Shown in pieces: positions 57,314 through 64,000 of a stretch of 64,000 nucleotides of DNA. The stretch's first letter is position 1, and each line of letters begins with the position of its first letter. The stretch comes from Hypholoma sublateritium FD-334 SS-4. Its lineage: Eukaryota > Basidiomycota > Agaricomycetes > Agaricales > Strophariaceae. The notes under the pieces are model-generated. The model saw only the letters and a program-made list of their open reading frames with translations, had not been told where the DNA came from and did not search any database. The position numbers were made by a program, and so were the translations under genes. Location: positions 275,224-339,223 of the forward strand of contig KN817554.1 in NCBI GenBank assembly GCA_000827495.1. Direction: 5' to 3'.

Positions 57314-59289
57314 CTACGCGCCGTTCCCGAGATACGCCATGCCCATCGCGCGCGCGCTGACGTGGACATGCTTCGCGTTGGTCGTCTCGTGGCAGACGTC
57401 GATGCCCTGGATCCACGGGTGCGCGATCACGTCCTCGATCGTGTACCGGTGGCGCGGGTCGGGCTCGAGCATCTTGCGGATGAGGCTGCGGCATGCGCGC
57501 GGGTTGAGGTTGTTGATCGTCGGCGGGCACGACGACACCGTCGGGTTCGGATTCGCGCACGCCTGCGCATACGACGAGTACAGCGGGTCGCTCGAGGGCT
57601 GCGCCGCGCGCCACGGCAGCTCCTGGAAATGTAGGCAGTAGTAGACAATGCCGATCGCCCAGATGTCCACGAGGCGGGCGTCATAGGCTGGTGTGGCAGG
57701 AAGGTGGTGTGTTAGGCCGCACCTGCATACAGGCGACAGCAGTTAGAAGGCTTACGTTTGCCTAAAAATTGCTCCGGCGCAATGTAGGGCTCGCTGCCGC
57801 AGAGCCCCGTCGACATATGCACGGTGGCTTCCCAAGGCAGGCGGTACACCGTGGAGGCCCCGTAGTCACCAATCTATCCAAAAAGGGTTATGACATAGAT
57901 GACAGCGGAAAACGCTGATAGGAACCTTCAGGTGACCTTTCGTGTCGAAGAAGAGGTTCTCTGGTTTGATGTCTCGGTGAGCAACACCCTGGCTATGGAG
58001 GTAGGACACGCCGTTCAAGATTTGCTTAAAACAGCACTCCACTTCACTTGGGCTCATTCCCCTGGCAAGTGCGTCGTTAGTAAAGATAGTCTCAATACGG
58101 GCCCGGGTATAGCCTGCCGGTGTCATAGAAGAAAGACATGCAAGAGAGGTCACAGGGTCGCTCACTCACCCCTTCTTAATAGCAGCGTATAGATCTCCCC
58201 CAGGGCAGAATTCCATGACCTCGCACCAGTGTTGGGCCTCATCCTGCACAAGGTCGACGGTCTCGACGATATTCGGGTGGTGGAGCGTCGACGATATGCA
58301 AAACTCGGCTGTAAGTTTCTTGACATACTCCTTCTCCGACTCGTTCTTGCGGCGTTTGCGGAATTCCTAAAAACACGCAGCAAAACACGCGGTGAGATCG
58401 GCGGCGCGCCGTGGGAGGGATCAGCACTGACCTTGATCGCGTACAGCTTCTCCTCTGTGCGGTCCCACTTGTGCGCGAGGCGCACGACGCTCGTCGCACC
58501 CTTTCCAATGGCGATCTTCTGGCACACGCCGTACTTCTGCGTGAGACTCGCCGTGCTCTCCCCCGCGACGCTCTTCCCGCGCCCGTCGCCCGCGTCCGAG
58601 TCTGACTTCTTCGACGACGTGGAGCGCTGCGAGCTCTTGCGGTTCAGCTTCGGCCCACTCGCGAGCAGATCCTTCAGGTTGAACTTGTGCGAGCTCTCGC
58701 CCTTGTCCGAGTGCACCGACGCGGGTTTCTTGGGCGAGGGTGTGATAACCGGTGCCTCAGACTTGCTGGCGCGGCGCTCGCGCCCGGCAGGCGCAAAAGC
58801 GGCCGGCGGTGGCACAAGCTTCCCCCCCGCGACACCTGCAGACATGCTCGGTGCGCGGCTCGGGGGCTGGCTTGCGGGTCTGCTGGGCGCGCGGCTCGGC
58901 GGTGCGCTGGTGGGGTCCCACGCACTGTCCGGGGGCGACGTTGTGGACGGGGAATGCATTGGGCTGTGTGGGGCCGACCCTTGCCGTCCTGACGAAGCGG
59001 AGGAGGCAGTCGAGAGCGACACTGAATTCAGCTTTTCGAGTGCGCCGCGCGTGTAGCCGGGCTGCTTTACGCCGGTGAGGAGCGAGTCTGGTGGGGGAAG
59101 GGGGTAGCTCGTTGGGCTGGAGGCGTTGTGTGGCATCCCGTTTGCGGGGATGGAGGGTTTAGAGTTCGAGTTGGGGTTCGGGTGAGATATCTTCAGTGAG
59201 GCGGCGAACTGGCGGGATATGTCAGCTTGGCCCGGTTTGTCGGAACCCTCGCCCTCGCCGTCTGTGCCTGATGTGTCGAGAATACCCAT
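57314..59289 (-). CDS. Ser/Thr protein kinase of the fungal HAL4/NPR family
   Basis: Five exons on the minus strand (58432-59289, 58170-58366, 57926-58061, 57756-57873, 57314-57687) close in frame to 560 aa. The N-terminal 240 residues are Ser/Pro-rich and probably regulatory. The kinase domain has [15 protein letters not shown] (glycine loop), [14 protein letters not shown] (Lys), [12 protein letters not shown], the catalytic loop [14 protein letters not shown], then [15 protein letters not shown], so the usual DFG is [36 protein letters not shown] and HPWIQGI follow. The [10 protein letters not shown] segment and early acidic helix are typical of the HAL4/SAT4-HAL5-NPR1 group that stabilises plasma-membrane transporters. 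An in-frame ATG upstream at 59400 would add 37 residues. Confidence 0.92.
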
Positions 59290-62136
59290 TGTTGATATGT
59301 AGTGCGGCGTGGGTTGGAATTGGTTGCTTTGATTAAAAAATACTCTTTTGTATATCTGCGATTGCGTGGGGTTGAATAGATCGCAATAGCTGGACGACAA
59401 GGGTATGTGATGTATAGGTTAGGCGTGCGCGCAACGAGCTTGCAGGTGTTATGGGGCGTGGTCTTCTGTTCTAGAGGGGTATGATCATGGTGTACAACAC
59501 GTTCCAGGGGTTTTTAGTGTTGAAACTGGGGACAACGTCAGTGGGTTCATGACAAGAAACTGCGAAGCACTGACAAGAGATGTGCAAGCGAGTGCTGTGA
59601 GCTCTAGACAACGAGGAGAAGACCACGAATCGGGCCTCTCGCTGTCACCGGGGGGCAACGATGAGCAAGACAAAAGAACTCGCGGGATGGTGGTGGTACG
59701 AAAGCAAAAGGCAAGAGCCTGTTTTAAGAATTAACAGCAAGCTCCGCTGTGTCAGCTTTGAAAATGGCCACTCCACGTGCGTCAACGTTATCTTTTTTCA
59801 CCCACTACGCCGACGATTTTTGCGGGCGTCGTCGAGCTCGTCCTTTAATGAAACGACCACGCTACCCGCTTTCATCGACTTTCTACGAGCATTAAGCAGT
59901 CGCCTAATACATGTGGCCGCAGCTGCAAGGAAAACAGCCTCCTTGGCCCTGTGACCTTTCCTGGTGGGGAAGCTCGGTCAACGCTCAACCGGGAGCATAG
60001 ATACCCTTCGAGATGTGCCTATGAGTACGTACACATGCTGGGCGGACGTTGGAGGGCCCGCCGGCTCTTTTTTCCTTTCTCCTAAACATACTTTGATTGA
60101 TCGCTCGCCGCTGTGCACCTCGGCGCCGAGCTCGCAGGAGCCGGCGAATAGAGTCGGAAGCAGCAGCCCCGACTGGTCCGCGTTAACGCGACTCGTCGCC
60201 GGAAGACCGTGGTACTCCAATTGAATCACGGTCCGCAGAACGAGGTCCAGCCAGCCCCCCTGCGCACGGATACCTGCATCCCAGCAGGCCAAAGGCGGCG
60301 CGCGCACAACAGCGCACAACACAGCAACTTAATATGCCCTTTTCCTGCAGATAATCGCGCGATAATCGCCCCCGCCGTGGGAGGCGGGCCACACGACACG
60401 CCCACATGTTCCGCAGGCGTCGAACGGCGTAAATAGCGCTGGTCGGAGTCCCATCCCCACTCTCTTTTAGGCCCGGCGATGGCGAGATGGCAGCGAGCGT
60501 GCACCCATCAGCTTGGTCATCCCCGGCCGCTCGATAAAAACCCCATTCACACTGCCCCAGACACGCCTGGCTGCCTCCAAGAATATACGCTGAGTTGACA
60601 GCTCCCCGTCGTCTGGAATGTACATTATGTGGTGCCACTTTGCGTCCACAGTTTCTCCCTGGCGATCCTTCAGGAACACCGCCGTTCATCGTTTTACTGG
60701 CGCCTCGAAGTTAGCGCTTTTTAACTCGCTGCCATTGCGGTCATTCCGCCAGAGGCCCAAGAAGCCGCCACTGATGCGAGGATATGCAATAATTGGCGCG
60801 CGCGAGCGACCTATATCATCGGCGCCTTCCCTGAATTCTACCAGTTCTCGCATAGGCGTGCCACACATGCTGGGACATCCACGGCGTTCGCGGATCTTTC
60901 ACCACTGGCCTGTGCGTCTGTGCGCGGCGCTTGCGGGCTCTCGACACCGTCCTTGTATGTCTGTTCGCCGCCCATGTCGACAATATATCATATAACCGAG
61001 CACTCAATGACAGTTATACATTTTCAGTGCGCTACATACTACTAGACTAGCCAGTAGTATGTTACCCTCATTTCGTTTGAAAGCGAGCTTCAAGCAATAT
61101 GTGTAAACCGACGAGCGGTCTCGTGTAAGGAAGGTTTCACGGCTTCTTATTCGCCTATCTTGCTAATTCTACAGCTTTCTATCGCAGTGCCTCGCTCGGT
61201 TACCTGCACACCTATAAATGTACCGTAAGGAAACGTTGGAGAAACTGGCGTCGCGTACTAAGTTCAGCTCGAAGCACCGCTTGGGAACGGTAAGTATTCC
61301 TGCAGTCCATCATCCATGCTGCATTCGCCAATCAACTTCAAAATTCAAAAATAGAAAGTTTATTCCCAACTTTACAAAACATAGACTCTTTTGAGTCAGG
61401 ATGATGCGAGGTTTTGCCTTGGTTTCGAAGAATCTATACAGGAACTGGAAGCCGACTCATTTTCAATCCAGGGCGGATGTCCAGTCAATTGATGGAACCT
61501 CCGCAGGCGGCTAGCGGGGGCGAACAAATCGTTTCTCTACAGTGCGCCATGTTTGGGATAAGATGGTCGCGGTAGGTCTATGCACTGATAAGCGGTGAGG
61601 CGTAAAAGAAGGTAGCCGCGAGCGTGTTGGGAGTTTGCAGACGTCCTGTCAAGGTGCCATACATAGTCCTGAGCCTTCCTGAACGTGGTGGTGATTCGGG
61701 GAAGAGTATTACCACGTAGCGTCGCGTTTACTGTCGGCTTCTATCCAAATATTCCATATATAATCGCGATCAGTTGGGGCTTGAAAGGCGCATTCAAGGT
61801 CGATAACGTTTGACTGTTAGGAGAAGGAGAAGTGCATTTATATATTTCCAGGCTTCATGTCGAAAGTAGCTATCATACAATTGTTCTCCAAATCACTGTA
61901 AGAAAAAGGTGCCGATACATACTTAAGCACGGCTATTAAATCGGAGAGCTGAGTCAAGCAGCGATAATTTAGGCGTGTGGGCCCTAAGCAAAGACCCGAG
62001 TGACGATCAGGAGTATCTTCGAGGGCGGTGACGGTGCGATACAACAGGCCGGGAGGACTGCCGTCTCACTCGGGTCCCATTAGAAGCTATTGCAAAGATT
62101 TGCAAGTCTCGACTGAGAATGTTGTGATAAAAACAG
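59290..62136. other. Gene-free stretch of about 2.8 kb
   Basis: Promoter of the kinase gene, then sequence without supported genes. Frames at 60183-60689 (-) and 60618-60995 (+) overlap each other and lack splice or motif support. A short ATG frame at 61218 after a TATAAAT-like stretch is noted under rejected items. Confidence 0.45.
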
Positions 62137-62144
62137 ACAAAAGA
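62137..62144. repeat. Left target-site duplication of the hAT-type element
   Basis: ACAAAAGA, repeated exactly at 62807-62814 on the other side of the element. Confidence 0.9.
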
Positions 62145-62806
62145 AGGACCCCCGAATATACTGATGACACCCTGAGGAAAAAGTCACCGATTTCGGCGAT
62201 TTTTACCCGACCGATTTTGACAAAAATTTCCAAATTTTATCTCCGTTTTGCCTTTGGGATCTCGGGACCCCAATTTTTATCCCTACACGGGTTCAGGCCT
62301 TGAAAAAATTCAGCGCGGCTAAAATACCCAAGTTTTCTCTCTGTCGCAACCTCAGGCCTATAAATTCGGGCCTAGGGTTTATTTCAACTAGATGCCCGGG
62401 CCCCAGCCTGAGAGGCTCACAATAGAGTGTACACCCGCCGTTTTTCAACCTTTCAGCACCTTGAGGGCTTTGTTAACCGATTCCTGATGGGTCTGAACAG
62501 ACAAAGTACATGGATATACTCTTAGAATCTGTATCCCAACAACTTCCTCTCTAGCTGAGTAGTAACTAAGTAAGTGGTCGTTAGCTATTGGTCGACATTC
62601 CACGTTTGACTGTCATTTAGGCCAATATTTATCCCTACACTGGTTCAGACCGGCACCAAAATTTAAATTTTTATCTTCACCAAGCCTCAGAGATTTTGAG
62701 CAGTTTGGGGCAATTTTTATCTTCACAGCCCTGTGGCATTTCAAAAATTTCGAGCAATTCTTATCCCGATTTGACTCAGTGATCTATCAGTATATTCGGG
62801 GGTCCT
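62145..62806. mobile_element. Non-autonomous hAT-type DNA transposon (MITE)
   Basis: Perfect 21-base terminal inverted repeats lie at 62145-62165 (starting AGGACCCCCGAATATACTGA) and 62786-62806 (ending TCAGTATATTCGGGGGTCCT). They are flanked by an exact 8-base direct repeat, ACAAAAGA, at 62137-62144 and 62807-62814, the target duplication size expected of hAT elements. The 662-base interior has no transposase frame and carries imperfect copies of an AATTTTTATC(C/T) motif, some extended as ATCCCTACAC(G/T)GGTTCAG. Mobilisation would need a transposase supplied in trans. The perfect repeats and exact duplication suggest recent insertion. Confidence 0.92.
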
Positions 62807-62814
62807 ACAAAAGA
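62807..62814. repeat. Right target-site duplication of the hAT-type element
   Basis: ACAAAAGA, identical to 62137-62144. Confidence 0.9.
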
Positions 62815-63952
62815 CCAGCTTAAGAAGTATTGGAAGATGATCGGAAACTTTCCAGGAATAGCACCTCTTTCTATTCCATTGAAGAAGTCGGTAGTCAATT
62901 TTTGGAATTGACACCTGGTGAAGGTCTGCTCATTTTCACAGCTATGAGGTTAGACACCTTCTTTCAGTAAAACGGTTTGACACGCCACGGTGGCCACGCA
63001 CCTTGAATAATAGATGAAGTCCACCCCTCGCTTATAAAATAATCCTATTGGTCTCTCAAAGTCAGAAGCTAGCTGTAAATCCATGAGGTTCTGTCGTGTA
63101 AAAGACGAGTGCCACTCAGGTATAATCTATAAATAGAACGCGGCCGGTTGGCAGCACTGTTCAGCGGCGGAAGGTTGTCTGGATTGCCACAAAAACAGTA
63201 AAAGATTACGGCCGGTAGAAATATACTATTGGAGGAAGATTTGATACATGTGCAGGGAGGACATGTTTGATATTTGCTTGTTAATAGGTCGTGTACGTGC
63301 AATGCGTATTCCAAGCATGCAGCGCATGTCTGTGTGTACTGCGAAAATATTCAGCCTGTACCCATCGTCGACAGCTTCCAGACGTTCCATTCAATGTTCC
63401 TGTATATAATACGGCAAATGCGAGGCCATCGTGGATTTGATATCGTTCAAATCAGCGTAAGAAGGAAAGTAGATGGAAACGTGGGTGTATCCCAATTCAA
63501 ATGCGTACACGTATTGGTTGTTCCGGGGATTTGCGTGCTGAAAGCCCTGTTTACAATTGAAGTTCGATTGGTACGGTATCCGTCCAGTAACTTGTGAAAG
63601 TACTTGGATTCACCAGGGAATGACGAACACGCCGGTGGTTCTGGAATGAAAACGACGTTTTTAGATGTATTTTTCAGGATCATAAAAATTAGAAATGCCG
63701 AAGGACTTAAAAAAGACAAAAACATTTGAAATATAAACGAACCTTCAAAACACTTTTTTGTTTGAGTAATAAATCAAATTGAATATCTATTTTTTATTTC
63801 AACTATAGATGTATTTTCTGAGTATTTCCACAGTTGTAATGAAAAAGGGACCGAGAAACCTTTTTGTATTTCAAATAGAAATGAGACTAAAAACTGTCTT
63901 TTTAATGTTGTGAAATAGTTCTTACGAAAAAGACATTTAAATTGTGACGCCC
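62815..63952. other. AT-rich stretch, no gene
   Basis: Composition becomes strongly AT-rich after 63600 with runs of A and T; frames are short. No motif recognised. Confidence 0.5.
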
Positions 63953-64000
63953 ACTCATCGCCCGCTCGTCGCCCGTCCGTCGCCCACCCGTCGCCCGGTC
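63953..64000. repeat. 11-bp tandem repeat at the window edge
   Basis: Four units with consensus NYYCRTCGCCC: ACTCATCGCCC, GCTCGTCGCCC, GTCCGTCGCCC, ACCCGTCGCCC, then GGTC at the edge. The array starts abruptly after AT-rich sequence and probably continues beyond the window. Confidence 0.8.

Noticed and set aside
60183..60995. Two overlapping opposite-strand frames of 168 and 125 codons
   Set aside because: Mutually overlapping, stop-rich neighbours, no motifs; typical chance frames in GC-rich DNA.
61218..61380. Possible 33-residue spliced micro-protein (MYRKETLEKLASRTKFSS...)
   Set aside because: ATG after a TATAAAT-like stretch and a good GTAAGT donor, but the product is very short and unsupported.
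1..64000. tRNA genes
   Set aside because: No B-box-like GTTCGANNCC with matching acceptor stem was found on reading both strands; a covariance-model scan would settle this.

Overview
The window looks like nuclear DNA of a filamentous basidiomycete (Agaricomycete). Genes are cut by many short introns of about 50-60 bp with GT-AG ends, spacers are short, GC is moderate with very GC-rich stretches, and gene content is eukaryotic (VPS4, CAND1, FKBP12, caleosin, C2H2 factor, HAL-type kinase). I rebuilt exon chains by hand, checking splice sites, intron phase and total frame; where the chain closes in frame I give a protein length. No rRNA, tRNA, CRISPR or prokaryotic operon was seen.

Layout. 0-1 kb: 3' end of an unrecognised nuclear-type gene. 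1.8-3.4 kb: a single-pass membrane protein with Cys-rich ectodomain. 5.4-6.8 kb (-): FabG-like short-chain reductase. 8.4-9.8 kb (-): two-finger zinc-finger factor. 11.1-15.0 kb (-): GH99-like glycosidase fused to a huge Pro/Gln/Tyr-rich tail. 15.6-16.6 kb: YFH7-type P-loop kinase. 17.7-18.6 kb (-): caleosin. 19.0-20.1 kb: Nudix hydrolase. 20.9-22.9 kb: unknown 550-residue protein. 23.3-24.5 kb: broken coding fragments. 24.7-29.7 kb: unknown 1597-residue Ser-rich protein. 30.1-33.0 kb (-): TenA/heme-oxygenase-like protein carrying two beta-trefoil regions. 33.8-35.5 kb (+): P-loop GTPase with coiled coil and a beta-trefoil. 36.9-38.2 kb: decayed partial copy of the 3' end of the Ser-rich gene. 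40.8-41.4 kb: FKBP12. 41.4-47.0 kb: no recognisable gene. 47.0-48.7 kb: VPS4. 49.0-53.5 kb: CAND1/TIP120. 54.4-55.0 kb: small PWWP/Tudor-like protein. 57.3-59.3 kb (-): Ser/Thr kinase of the HAL/NPR type. 62.1-62.8 kb: a hAT-type non-autonomous element with perfect terminal repeats and an 8-bp target duplication. The last 50 bases begin an 11-bp tandem repeat.

Most genes are independent housekeeping or regulatory functions: membrane remodelling (VPS4), cullin ligase exchange (CAND1), prolyl isomerisation (FKBP12), lipid droplet oxidation (caleosin), CoA-type diphosphate cleavage (Nudix), transporter-regulating kinase. The least ordinary part is the divergent pair at 30-35.5 kb, in which two different enzyme-like N-termini (TenA-like helical domain; GTPase) both end in lectin-like beta-trefoils and share an 0.8-kb promoter region. 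This is the best candidate for an undescribed two-gene system, possibly recognition or defence related, but that role is inference only.
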